Position numbers and translations under genes: made by a program. From assembly GCF_001425445.1 (NCBI RefSeq), contig NZ_LMQU01000014.1, positions 124,001 to 188,000 on the forward strand: a stretch of 64,000 nucleotides of DNA. The letters run 5' to 3'. Shown piece by piece: positions 17,225 to 24,990 of the stretch; position 1 is the first letter of the stretch, and every line of letters starts with the position of its first letter. The DNA is from Devosia sp. Leaf420 (GTDB lineage: Bacteria > Pseudomonadota > Alphaproteobacteria > Rhizobiales > Devosiaceae). Below the pieces are notes generated by a model, which made no database searches, was not told where the DNA came from, and saw only the letters and a program-made list of their open reading frames with translations.

Positions 17225-18466
17225 TCAGAACGCCCATTCACCCTTGCGCATGACGGGCTCGCTCGTGCCGTCTTCATGTACGCCATCGATGTCGATCTTG
17301 TCCGAGCCGATCATCCAGTCGATGTGAATGAGGCTCTTGTTGCCGCCCTGGGCAAAGATCTGGTCTTGCGAGAGCTCCTTGCCGCCCTCGAAACAATCGG
17401 CGTAGCACTGGCCCATGGCGATGTGGCACGAGGCGTTTTCGTCGTAGAGCGTGTTGTAAAAGAGAATGCCCGAGGCCGAGATCGGCGAGGAATGGGGCAC
17501 GAGAGCCACTTCGCCGAGACGACGCGCGCCTTCGTCGGTATCGAGCACCTTGTTAAAGACGTCCTGACCCTTGGTCGCCTTGAGTTCAACCAGGACGCCA
17601 CCTTCGAAGCGCGCCTGGATGTTTTCGATCAGCGTGCCATTGTGCGAGAGCGGTTTGGTGGCGGCCACGGTACCTTCGACGCGGAGGCGATGCGGGGTCG
17701 TGAACACTTCCTCGGTCGGAATGTTGGGGTTGCAGGTGACGCCGTTCTTGGCTTCGGACGCGCCGCCCTTCCAGCGGTGGCCATCGGCGAGGCCAATGGT
17801 GAGATCGGTGCCGGGTCCGGTGTACTTCAGTGACGCAAATTTCTTGCCGTTAAGCCAGGTCCAGCGGGCCTTGAGATTGGCGTTGTGCTCTTTCCAGGCT
17901 GCAATCGGATCGGCTTGATCGACGCGGCTGGCTTTGAAGATAGCGTCTGCGAGCTTGGCGACCGCGATCTCTTCGGCATCGTTCGGGAAAACGAGCTTGG
18001 CCCAAGCTGGAGTTGGGTACGAAACGATATTCCAGTTGATGTCGAAGCCGGTGATCAGCTCGAGCGCCGGCCGATAGGCGGCCGAATTGGCGCGATTGGC
18101 GCGGGAGACTTTTTCTGGGTCTTGGCCGGCGAGCATCATCGGATTGTCGCCGGAAATGGCCAGGCGCGCGGCATTGTTCTTGTAGGCCTCGGCCATGCCG
18201 GAATAGAGCCAGCCGGCGGCGCGATCGAAACTCTTGTCATTGGCATATTTGTAGCGCGCGAGCGTTGCTTCCTCGTCCGAATAGATGGTGGTGACGAGCC
18301 CGGCGCCGGCCTTATAGGCGTGTTCGGTGATACGGCGAACGAGCGGAGCAGACACCATCGGCGCGGTGATGATGAGATCCTGACCCTCGGCCAGTTGCAG
18401 GCCGACCTTGATCGCCACTTCGCCGAGCTTGTCGAGTTTCGTCGGATCGATTGCAGAAGTGCTCAT
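17225..18466 (-). CDS. M29 family aminopeptidase
   Basis: A 413-residue metallo-aminopeptidase of the thermophilic-aminopeptidase (AmpS/AmpT) family. Conserved elements include GDNPMML, the glutamates of PNIPTEEVFTTPHR (co-catalytic metal ligands), EVALVPHSSPIS, and the C-terminal SLIHIDWMIGSDKIDIDGV with its His-x-Asp pair. Such enzymes remove N-terminal residues from peptides in the cytoplasm with broad specificity. It is divergent from a small membrane peptide; the 156-bp gap contains an FNR/FixK-like box 90 bp from this start, which could affect either gene. Confidence 0.9.
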   Translation of the reverse strand: MSTSAIDPTKLDKLGEVAIKVGLQLAEGQDLIITAPMVSAPLVRRITEHAYKAGAGLVTTIYSDEEATLARYKYANDKSFDRAAGWLYSGMAEAYKNNAARLAISGDNPMMLAGQDPEKVSRANRANSAAYRPALELITGFDINWNIVSYPTPAWAKLVFPNDAEEIAVAKLADAIFKASRVDQADPIAAWKEHNANLKARWTWLNGKKFASLKYTGPGTDLTIGLADGHRWKGGASEAKNGVTCNPNIPTEEVFTTPHRLRVEGTVAATKPLSHNGTLIENIQARFEGGVLVELKATKGQDVFNKVLDTDEGARRLGEVALVPHSSPISASGILFYNTLYDENASCHIAMGQCYADCFEGGKELSQDQIFAQGGNKSLIHIDWMIGSDKIDIDGVHEDGTSEPVMRKGEWAF

Positions 18467-18555
18467 TCTGGCATGGCCCTGATTTTGTTGAATCGGTTGG
18501 TGCGAGCCTATCCGGCCAATTGTGGCGACGCCACCCGGCGAAATCGGAAATTCGC

Positions 18556-18569
18556 TTGACCTGGATCAA
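18556..18569. promoter_or_regulatory. FNR/FixK-like box
   Basis: TTGAC-CTGG-ATCAA differs at one position from the dyad TTGAT-N4-ATCAA recognised by FNR/FixK/FnrN regulators. It lies 54 bp before the small ORF at 18623, a spacing compatible with activation near -41. Confidence 0.55.
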
Positions 18570-18622
18570 GGTTTTGCGCGGCGGCGAGGCGCAGGAAAGA
18601 GCCAGCACATCAGGAGGCTCTT

Positions 18623-18739
18623 ATGATCATTCTTCTCACTGCAGTCTTTGGTATTTTCGGCGCCTTTGCTGTTGGGATGGCCTATGCGCAGATCCAAGCA
18701 CACGGGATCGTTGCGCCGGGCGCGCGGCGGCCGGAGTGA
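18623..18739 (+). CDS. Small single-pass membrane peptide (38 residues)
   Basis: ATG 18623 is preceded by CAGGAGGCTCTT, one of the best ribosome sites in the window. The frame encodes 38 residues ending in TGA at 18737-18739: a hydrophobic helix from residue 2 to about 22, then a short polar tail QIQAHGIVAPGARRPE. No family is recognised. The FNR/FixK-like box just upstream suggests induction at low oxygen, by analogy with small accessory subunits of high-affinity oxidases; that is inference. Coding status rests on the ribosome site and membrane-helix composition. Confidence 0.6.
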   Translation: MIILLTAVFGIFGAFAVGMAYAQIQAHGIVAPGARRPE

Positions 18740-18850
18740 ACCCCCACCTAACCTCCCCCTGGTCGGGGGAGGAATGCATCGAGTGAAGTTCGGGGCCGGA
18801 GAGCCACCAATAGAGCCCTCCCCCTGCCAGGGGGAGGTTAGGTGGGGGTG
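18740..18850. repeat. Bipartite palindromic repeat, family 1 variant
   Basis: The outer arms CCCCCACCTAACCTCCCC and GGGGAGGTTAGGTGGGGG are perfect complements 18 bp long. The inner units are CCCCTGGTCGGGGG and CCCCCTGCCAGGGGG. The arm sequence differs from the other copies (TAACC instead of CAACC/CATCC), making it a subtype. Confidence 0.8.
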
Positions 18851-18974
18851 CTGCACCCGCCCACTGTGTCCCATTGGCACCACCCCTCACATTCACTTGT
18901 ATTAACCTATTGGCAAAGGCGGACGGTTTGGGTATCAACCGGTCGCCGCTTCATTTTTCAGCAACAGGGAGGCG

Positions 18975-19031
18975 ATGCATGCCAGCATTTTCATTCGCTT
19001 CCCCGTGGGCCAGCCGCCGACCTTAGGCTGA
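18975..19031 (+). CDS. Possible 18-residue leader peptide
   Basis: ATG 18975 follows CAGGGAGGCG and opens an 18-codon frame ending in TGA. The product (MHASIFIRFPVGQPPTLG) shows no run of a single amino acid. It lies 181 bp before the ABC exporter start in the otherwise gene-free stretch 18851-19212. Translation is suggested only by the strong ribosome site. Confidence 0.25.
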   Translation: MHASIFIRFPVGQPPTLG

Positions 19032-19212
19032 TCCCATTCGCGGCCCGCTTCGGTTACTGATCCGAGGACAAGCCGCCCGCGGTTTTCTCTTTCCTTCGCT
19101 TTTGCAGAGCTGACTGATCCCAACGGGGTCATTGTCTCTAAAAGTCCGTTCTGCGCCTTTTTCATATCCTTTTGAGGAGCCGGTTGCCGGAGAACGGGAC
19201 CGGACTGCCAGA

Positions 19213-21009
19213 ATGAGTCGCAAGAAACTCGATTTTCGTGCCGACGCCTTCAGACAGGTGCTCGGATTTACCTTCCGCCACTGGGCCCATCAGCCCAAGC
19301 GCATCGCGCTGATCGCCGGGCTCGTGATGATCTCGACGCTCGCCGAAGTACTGGTGCCGATGTTTTCGGGCCGCATCGTCGACGCCATTTCCGGCGGCGG
19401 CGATGACGCGCTGAGCGGCGCGTTGTCGGCATTCGCTACGGTTGCGGCGCTTGGCCTGACGAGCGTTGTGCTGCGCTATTTCGTCTTCAACGGCATCATC
19501 AAGTTGACGCTGAAAATGATGGCTGAGGTCGTCAATGACGGCTTCTACAAGGTGCAGCGGTTTTCGACCGATTGGCATGCCAATAGCTTTGCAGGCTCGA
19601 CGGTCCGCAAGGTGACGCGCGGCATGTGGGCGCTGGATTCGCTCAACGACATCCTTCTCATCGCACTTCTGCCCAGCATCGTAATGTTGGTCGGTGCGTC
19701 GGTGCTGCTCGGCTCCTATTGGCCGGTGATGGGGCTCGTCGTGGCTTTGGGTTCGGTGATCTACATTACCTTCACCGTCTTGATGTCGGTGGGCTATGTC
19801 GCGCCGGCCGCCAGCCTTGCCAATGCTTGGGATACGCGCCTAGGCGGTTCCCTCGCGGATGCGGTGAGCTGCAACTCGGTGGTAAAGGCTTTTGGCGCGG
19901 AGCATCGCGAGGAGGAGCGGCTCAAGCACGTGCTCTCCAAGTGGGACACGCGCACGCGGCGGACATGGAAGCGCGGGACGCTTAACGGCACCATCCAGGG
20001 TTTCCTCATGACCCTGATGCAGGCCGGTATTTTGGGCACGGGCCTTTATATGTGGACGCAGGGGCTGGCTTCGGCCGGCGATATCACCTTCGTCCTCGCC
20101 ATGTTCTTCGTGCTGCAGGGGTATCTGCGCGATGTCGGCATGCACATCCGCAACCTCCAGCGCTCGGTCAACGACATGGAGGAGCTGGTGGCGCTCAACG
20201 GCATGCGGCTCGGTGTCGAGGACAAGGCAGGGGCCAAGCCAGTTGCGATCAAGGACGGCGCGATCAAGTTCGATCACGTCACCTTCCGCTATGGCAGCCA
20301 CGCGACCCCGCTTTATCGCGACTTCTCCGTCGCCATAAAGCCGGGCGAGCGGGTGGGTCTCGTGGGGCATTCTGGCTCTGGCAAGACGACGTTCGTCAAG
20401 CTGATCCAGCGGCTCTATGACATCAACGAGGGTGCGATCACCATTGATGGGCAGAACATCGCCGAGCACCAACAGGCGAGCCTGCGCAATCAGATCGCCA
20501 TCGTGCAGCAGGAGCCGATCCTCTTTCACCGGACCCTGGCGGAAAACATCGCCTATGGTCGGCCGGAAGCGAGCCGGGCTGAAATCATCGAGGCGGCCAC
20601 TCAGGCCAATGCGCATGATTTTATCATGAGCCTGCCCAAGAAGTATGAAACGCTGGTGGGTGAGCGGGGCGTAAAACTGTCGGGTGGCGAGCGGCAGCGT
20701 GTTGCCATTGCCCGGGCGTTTCTTGCCGATGCGCCGGTGCTGATCCTGGATGAAGCGACCTCGAGCTTGGATAGCGAGAGCGAAGTGATGATCCAGGAGG
20801 CGATGGAGCGGCTGATGGAAGGCCGGACGACATTGGTGATCGCGCATCGTCTCTCGACGGTCCGTGCACTCGACCGGTTGCTGGTTTTCGACAGGGGCAA
20901 AATTGTCGAAGAGGGCAATCACGAGGCGCTGATCCGGCTCCAGGGCGGGATCTATCGCCGGCTCTTCGAGCGGCAGGCGCTCGAACTGACCAAGGGCCTC
21001 GTAGCCTAG
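19213..21009 (+). CDS. ABC exporter, fused permease and ATPase
   Basis: A 598-residue half-transporter of the MsbA/ABCB type. Six membrane helices occupy about residues 20-310. The ATPase domain has Walker A GHSGSGKTTFVKL, signature LSGGERQRVAIARA, Walker B VLILDEATSSLDSESE and the switch AHRLSTV. It would act as a homodimer exporting a lipid, peptide or drug. ATG 19213 is supported by family N-termini but has a weak ribosome site; a TTG at 19132 is in frame. Transcription ends at a strong terminator 11 bp after the stop. Confidence 0.85.
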   Translation: MSRKKLDFRADAFRQVLGFTFRHWAHQPKRIALIAGLVMISTLAEVLVPMFSGRIVDAISGGGDDALSGALSAFATVAALGLTSVVLRYFVFNGIIKLTLKMMAEVVNDGFYKVQRFSTDWHANSFAGSTVRKVTRGMWALDSLNDILLIALLPSIVMLVGASVLLGSYWPVMGLVVALGSVIYITFTVLMSVGYVAPAASLANAWDTRLGGSLADAVSCNSVVKAFGAEHREEERLKHVLSKWDTRTRRTWKRGTLNGTIQGFLMTLMQAGILGTGLYMWTQGLASAGDITFVLAMFFVLQGYLRDVGMHIRNLQRSVNDMEELVALNGMRLGVEDKAGAKPVAIKDGAIKFDHVTFRYGSHATPLYRDFSVAIKPGERVGLVGHSGSGKTTFVKLIQRLYDINEGAITIDGQNIAEHQQASLRNQIAIVQQEPILFHRTLAENIAYGRPEASRAEIIEAATQANAHDFIMSLPKKYETLVGERGVKLSGGERQRVAIARAFLADAPVLILDEATSSLDSESEVMIQEAMERLMEGRTTLVIAHRLSTVRALDRLLVFDRGKIVEEGNHEALIRLQGGIYRRLFERQALELTKGLVA

Positions 21010-21019
21010 TGACCAAAAG

Positions 21020-21050
21020 AACCCGCGGAGCGATCCGCGGGTTTTTCTTT
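21020..21050 (+). terminator. Terminator of the ABC exporter
   Basis: AACCCGCGGA-GCGA-TCCGCGGGTT gives a ten-base stem and tetraloop followed by TTTCTTT. Its tail touches the stop codon of the convergent gene. Confidence 0.9.
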
Positions 21051-21606
21051 AAGCGAGTTCGCTGACGGAAATGCCGGTGAGCGGATCGCGGTGAACGTTC
21101 ATGCGCTTGTAGAAAGCGCCGCCGGGCTTGCGGCGCGGATCCTGCGGATCGATCAGTTCGATGCGGCGGCGATCGGGGCCGAAATAACGCTCGCTCCTGA
21201 CATAGAGGATATCCTGGCAAAGCTGTTCGGTCAGTCTGCGCCGCAGATCGGGCAGTTGATCGCCGAGGAACAGCACTTCATCGAACCCCATCTGCACGAG
21301 CGGCACGATCTGGTGGCGCGGACCTTTGGGCACGACGCAGATGATCGGCGCATAGCGGCGGAGCTGGTGCTCGGAGGCGCGAAGGCCGCGGAGCACGCGC
21401 TGCTTGCCGGCATCGGGCAGGAGCGCGTGGACGATGTAAAAGACCAACCGCTCGCTCGGCAGTTCAAGCTCTGGCGTATAGGCGGCGACGGCGCCGAAGC
21501 CGAGACGTTTGGCCAGATCGCCCAGCGCTGCCGTTTCGACAGCGCTCGGCCCGAATGTAACTGCCATGCAGCCGGCAAGTATAGTCTTGACGCCCGGTTC
21601 TACCAT
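21049..21606 (-). CDS. Conserved hypothetical protein, receiver-like domain without phosphoacceptor
   Basis: A 185-residue protein I cannot assign. Residues about 9-125 alternate hydrophobic strands and helices in a response-regulator-like rhythm (LVFYIVHALLPDAG, APIICVVPKG, GFDEVLFLGDQLPDLRRRL), but there is no acidic pocket plus phospho-Asp of a true receiver. The C-terminus carries ERYFGPDRRRIELID and a basic linker, similar to tails of some alphaproteobacterial signalling proteins. ATG 21606 follows GGGGGAAGAGA. It is followed by cytochrome b561 on the same strand upstream side. A pseudo-receiver role is speculation. Confidence 0.65.
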   Translation of the reverse strand: MVEPGVKTILAGCMAVTFGPSAVETAALGDLAKRLGFGAVAAYTPELELPSERLVFYIVHALLPDAGKQRVLRGLRASEHQLRRYAPIICVVPKGPRHQIVPLVQMGFDEVLFLGDQLPDLRRRLTEQLCQDILYVRSERYFGPDRRRIELIDPQDPRRKPGGAFYKRMNVHRDPLTGISVSELA

Positions 21607-21678
21607 TCTCTTCCCCCAAAGAGGCTGGTTCTATTTGGGGAGGACTATGCTCAGGCTTTGATAATCTTGTGTTAAAGC

Positions 21679-22179
21679 TCAGCTTTCTGGCTTCATCATG
21701 CGCAAAAGGATGCCGCTGCGAAGAACGAATTGCTGCACGAGCGCGGCGGCGATGTGAATGAGGACGAGTGCGATAAGCGCGAGGCGCAGCGGGCCGCCAT
21801 GGACATCGGCGGCGTTTTCGATGCCGCCGAACCAGGCGACGAGGCCGGAAATCGGCAGCGCGAACAGCAGCACATAGATGAGGCCATGAACAATATTGGC
21901 GAGGACGCCGAAAATGGCGGGCTGGCCGGCCGGATGCGGCGGCGCGCCATGGCGGAGGCGAATGATGAGGCGAATGGCGGCGAGGATCAGGATGGCGCTG
22001 CCGACGATGATATGGGGCAGGGGATTGGCGCCCTCGGCGGGGCCGCCTTCCATGCGGGCATCCCAGGCCATTTCCATGCCTTCATGGACGATGAGCTGGA
22101 AGAGAATGAGGGCCGCAATGACCCAATGAAGAAAGATCTGGGCGCGGGAATAACCCGCAGATGGAGTGGAAACGGACAT
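21679..22179 (-). CDS. Cytochrome b561
   Basis: A 166-residue integral membrane protein of the bacterial CybB family with four predicted helices (about 14-32, 54-72, 90-112 and 131-150). Candidate haem-ligating histidines are H18 in FLHWVIA, H56 in LPHIIVG, and further ones in VHGLIYV and LIHIAAAL. These proteins pass electrons from quinol or to superoxide in the inner membrane. The gene is on the minus strand, 72 bp upstream of the receiver-like hypothetical gene in transcription order reversed; co-transcription is not clear. Confidence 0.85.
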   Translation of the reverse strand: MSVSTPSAGYSRAQIFLHWVIAALILFQLIVHEGMEMAWDARMEGGPAEGANPLPHIIVGSAILILAAIRLIIRLRHGAPPHPAGQPAIFGVLANIVHGLIYVLLFALPISGLVAWFGGIENAADVHGGPLRLALIALVLIHIAAALVQQFVLRSGILLRMMKPES

Positions 22180-22577
22180 GGCGACGCTTTCCTATGGGGC
22201 CGCGGCGCGACAGACGCCGCTTGGGGAGAATTGTCCAGCCCCATTGCGGTTGCAAGTGAATGTTTGGACAGGCTGAAGCCCCGGCCGGCCGGATGGCTTC
22301 CGGTGATTGAGCGGACCCCGGAGCGGCAATCGCCTCGGATGAGATTTTTGTTATTGAAGCGACAGCCGCTCCGGAGGCCGGATTTTTGGACAGAGACCAC
22401 AGCGCCCAGTTGATCGCTCGTCGCAGGGCGGCCGACTCCAGAACCCATGGGAAGGCGACCTCCCACGACCGGCTCCCCCCGCCACTGATCGCCTGCAGGC
22501 CGCTCACACGGGGAGATGGGGGAAGAATAGAGGAGATTTTGGGAGGGGGGATAAGCGGGATAGTTTCGTGGCTCACC
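22180..22577. other. Gene-free stretch with a long-loop inverted repeat
   Basis: No supported gene lies between the b561 start and the repeat at 22578. The one clear structure is the 10-bp perfect inverted repeat CCGGAGCGGC (22318-22327) / GCCGCTCCGG (22365-22374) with a 37-base loop, followed on the plus strand by AGGCCGGATTTTT. No riboswitch class was matched after checking by eye for cobalamin, glycine and TPP elements. Confidence 0.5.
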
Positions 22578-22697
22578 ACACCCCCTCCCATCCTCCCCCA
22601 TCAAGGGGGAGGTGCCGGGCAGGTGGTCTTGGCTGATAGCCAGTCTCGAGCGCGATGCTACACCTCCCCCTTGATGGGGGAGGCCGGGAGGGGGTGA
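22578..22697. repeat. Bipartite palindromic repeat, family 1
   Basis: Left unit ACACCCCCTCCCATCCTCCC then CATCAAGGGGGAGGTG; right unit CACCTCCCCCTTGATGGGGG then AGGCCGGGAGGGGGTGA, about 45 bp apart. It stands alone in the gene-poor region. Confidence 0.85.
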
Positions 22698-22772
22698 CTG
22701 AAAGGGGGCGCCCCTTAACCCTTCATTCACCATAAAACCAAGCGCTCGGAGCCCGGATCGCGAGAACGCATT

Positions 22773-22789
22773 GTATTTGTATCAAATAC
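22773..22789. promoter_or_regulatory. Perfect AT-rich inverted repeat before a small gene
   Basis: GTATTTG-TAT-CAAATAC ends 11 bp before the ATG at 22801 and just ahead of its GAGG ribosome site. It could be an operator or a translation-blocking hairpin. Its low GC stands out from the surroundings. Confidence 0.4.
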
Positions 22790-22800
22790 GAGGCAGCCCC

Positions 22801-23088
22801 ATGGCTTATTCCGATCCAATGCCCGACGCCTATGTCGCCGAATTTCTAGACCTCGCGCGCTCGGCTAATGTCACCTTCGATATCACCGAAGACCGCCTGC
22901 ATATGCGGATGGTCAGGCCCAATTGGTCCATGTGGACCCCGATCCGGCATATGCTGGATGAGATTGGGCATGAGCGGATCGAGGCGTTCGTGCGGAGAGA
23001 GGCGGCTGCGCGCCAGGCGGTGGAGGGATGGAATGAGATGAGCGTGGAGAGGCTAGATGCAGCGGCGGAGATGATGCGGGGCATGTAG
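22801..23088 (+). CDS. Hypothetical protein, 95 residues
   Basis: A small soluble acidic protein of unknown family. It has an N-terminal AYVAEFLDLARSANVTFDITEDRL segment, a central RPNWSMWTPIRHMLDEIGH with two tryptophans, and a helical, methionine-rich C-terminus. There is no signal peptide or membrane helix. ATG 22801 is preceded by CGAGGCAGC and directly by the inverted repeat at 22773. Composition and codon use look like a genuine host gene, but no role can be offered. Confidence 0.6.
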   Translation: MAYSDPMPDAYVAEFLDLARSANVTFDITEDRLHMRMVRPNWSMWTPIRHMLDEIGHERIEAFVRREAAARQAVEGWNEMSVERLDAAAEMMRGM

Positions 23089-23113
23089 CCCTTGGTCCAC
23101 TCACCCACTCGAT

Positions 23114-23220
23114 GTCACCCCGGCGAAGGCCGGGGTCCATCCTGAGATGTTTCTGCCAAGGTCGACTGATCGCGGCTCACAACTGCCGGGGGATGGGCCC
23201 CGGCTTTCGCCGGGGTGACA
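23114..23220. repeat. Bipartite palindromic repeat, family 2, copy 1
   Basis: Left unit TGTCACCCCGGCGAAGGCCG with GGGTCCATCCTGAG; right unit GATGGGCCCCGGCTTTCGCC then GGGGTGACA. The two face each other across about 45 bp. Related copies are at 23628 (half), 24845 and, more diverged, 31678. Confidence 0.85.
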
Positions 23221-23271
23221 GCTGGTGGGTTGGGTGTCACTGTGCACCGCAGAAGTATCGCGAGGGGGCTC

Positions 23272-23598
23272 ATGTACTTCGTTTACATCATGGCCAACCG
23301 CAAACGTGGCGCGCTCTATACTGGTGTGACCAACGACCTTATCCGTCGTGTTTCCGAACATCGCGAAGGACTGGTGCCGGGCTTCACCAAGACGCATGGC
23401 TGCAAGGTGCTTGTCTGGTTCGAGGTGCACGAGGACATCGAGGTCGCCATCACCCGAGAGAAGCTGATCAAGAAGTGGCGTCGCGATTGGAAAGAGGAGC
23501 TGATCGAAGCGCAAAATCCCGAATGGCGTGATCTGTGGTGGGAGATCATCGGGCCGCAAGCGTCCGCTGAGAGCACGCCATATAGAAGCGATACCTGA
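23272..23598 (+). CDS. GIY-YIG domain protein (YhbQ/UPF0213 type)
   Basis: A 108-residue stand-alone GIY-YIG domain. The paired motifs appear as FVYIMANRKRGALYTGVTNDLIRRVSEHREG, with catalytic Tyr and Arg, followed by KVLVWFEVHEDIEVAITREKLIKKWRRDWKEELIE, the usual C-terminal half with its conserved Glu. Single-domain members are abundant in proteobacteria and often sit beside dispersed repeats; some cut DNA but most are uncharacterised. ATG 23272 has GCGAGGGGG upstream, and the longer frame starts inside the family 2 repeat. Confidence 0.88.
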   Translation: MYFVYIMANRKRGALYTGVTNDLIRRVSEHREGLVPGFTKTHGCKVLVWFEVHEDIEVAITREKLIKKWRRDWKEELIEAQNPEWRDLWWEIIGPQASAESTPYRSDT

Positions 23599-23627
23599 TC
23601 GTCTTGGCCGCTTCACCGACCACTGGC

Positions 23628-23662
23628 TGTCACCCCGGCGAAGGCCGGGGCCCATCCTGAGG
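23628..23662. repeat. Family 2 repeat, single half unit
   Basis: Only the left unit is present: TGTCACCCCGGCGAAGGCCG then GGGCCCATCCTGAGG. It lies 30 bp after the GIY-YIG gene and 124 bp before the nuclease-like gene. Confidence 0.8.
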
Positions 23663-23785
23663 TTGTTTAAACATTCCAGGCCCTCACGCTTAGATGCCAC
23701 CCCACTTTCGGAGCCCCACAGAAAAAGCAGTAGTTTACAGAAGTTTAAACTCCAATTACTTTTCGATTATTGGGGGAGATTTCGC

Positions 23786-24826
23786 ATGTCATTCAAAGAA
23801 GATGTTGCTGATCTGGCGAAGCGGGCGATTAGTGCGCAGGCTGTGGCTCAGACGGAGGAAGCAACCAAGAACGCTATCGTGATGCCATTCTTGCGAGTGC
23901 TTGGATTCGATGTATTCGATCCAACCCAGATCATTCCAGAATACGTTGCGGATGTCGGACTGAAGAAAGGAGAGAAAATCGATTACGCCTGCAAGATAGG
24001 CGATCGCATTGAATACCTAGTCGAAGCAAAGTCCGTATCTACCAACCTGCGTGATGCACAGTACAGTCAGCTTTTCCGTTACTTCCACACCTCAGATGCC
24101 AACATTGGCATTCTCACCAATGGGTTACACATCTGGTTCTTTACGGACTTAGAAGCGCCCAACAAGATGGATGCCACTCCCTTTTTCAAGTTTGACCTCC
24201 TTTCCTACGACGATAACGACCTCAAGGAACTGGAGAAATTCCACAAGTCAAATTTCAAAATCGAGACGATCCAAGCCGCTGCGTCATCCCTGAAATATCT
24301 GCGCGGAGCAATGAACTTCATCGAAGGTCAATGGTCTGATCCCGATGAGGAGTTCGTGCGCATGGTCGCGCGTGGTTTTTACGAGGGCAAACTTACAGGT
24401 GCGGTAGTGAATGAGCTAAAGCCCATCGTGCGCCGAGCATTTGATGACCTGTTCCGCCAAAGGGCGAAGCATAAGATCGATGTGGCTTTCGATGGCGGAC
24501 TTGATGAGGCAATTCCCACTGTCGATGACAAGAAAATCGAAACCACCGCTGAAGAAATGCAGGGCTTCATGATCGTCCGAGCTATCGCGGCCGAGGTGGC
24601 GCCAGTTTCTCGCATTGCTCTGCGGGACGCCCAATCGTATTGCGCGATCTTGTTTGACGACAACAATCGCAAGCCTATCGTGCGTCTTCATTTCAACGGA
24701 AAGTCAAAATTCTTAACGGTGTTTGGCGCGGAGAAAGAAGGAAGCCGCCACGACATTGAGCAGGTGGAGGACATCTACCGCAGCGCTGGCGCGATCAAGG
24801 ACGCGGTGAGAGCCTACGCTGAATAG
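23786..24826 (+). CDS. Stand-alone HsdR N-terminal-domain (PD-(D/E)xK) protein
   Basis: A 346-residue protein whose first half matches the N-terminal nuclease domain of type I restriction R subunits (HSDR_N_2 type). The active site reads as EYVADVGLKKGEKIDYA (metal Asp) followed by IEYLVEAKS (E-x-K), then LFRYFHTSDANIGILTNG. No helicase motifs follow; the second half is unclassified and ends in a beta-rich FDDNNRKPIVRLHFNGK segment. No HsdM, HsdS or methylase gene is nearby. The sequence is clearly lower in GC than its neighbours and is bracketed by family 2 repeats, suggesting transfer. ATG 23786 follows TGGGGGAGAT. Confidence 0.8.
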   Translation: MSFKEDVADLAKRAISAQAVAQTEEATKNAIVMPFLRVLGFDVFDPTQIIPEYVADVGLKKGEKIDYACKIGDRIEYLVEAKSVSTNLRDAQYSQLFRYFHTSDANIGILTNGLHIWFFTDLEAPNKMDATPFFKFDLLSYDDNDLKELEKFHKSNFKIETIQAAASSLKYLRGAMNFIEGQWSDPDEEFVRMVARGFYEGKLTGAVVNELKPIVRRAFDDLFRQRAKHKIDVAFDGGLDEAIPTVDDKKIETTAEEMQGFMIVRAIAAEVAPVSRIALRDAQSYCAILFDDNNRKPIVRLHFNGKSKFLTVFGAEKEGSRHDIEQVEDIYRSAGAIKDAVRAYAE

Positions 24827-24844
24827 CGGCAGCCAACCACGGGG

Positions 24845-24952
24845 TGTCACCCCGGCGAAAGCCGGGGCCCATCTTGAGATGGTTGAGTACTGATAGTGCT
24901 TATCGAGGCGGCTGGCGTCTGGAGATGGGCCCCGGGTCAAGCCCGGGGTGAC
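24845..24952. repeat. Bipartite palindromic repeat, family 2, copy 3
   Basis: Left unit TGTCACCCCGGCGAAAGCCG then GGGCCCATCTTGAG; right unit GATGGGCCCCGGGTCAAGCC then CGGGGTGACAG. It fills the convergent gap between the nuclease-like gene and polA. Confidence 0.85.
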
Positions 24953-24990
24953 AGCCGGTGGGTGGGACGAGTTAGAATATAACCTCGTAC

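Noticed and set aside
22380..22510. Cobalamin or glycine riboswitch
   Set aside because: Isolated GCCACTG, GGGAAGGC and GGACAGAG strings occur, but in the wrong order and without the remaining conserved blocks.
23114..24952. Complete restriction-modification system or integrative element
   Set aside because: There is no methylase, specificity subunit, integrase or direct-repeat attachment pair; only two nuclease-fold genes and dispersed palindromes.
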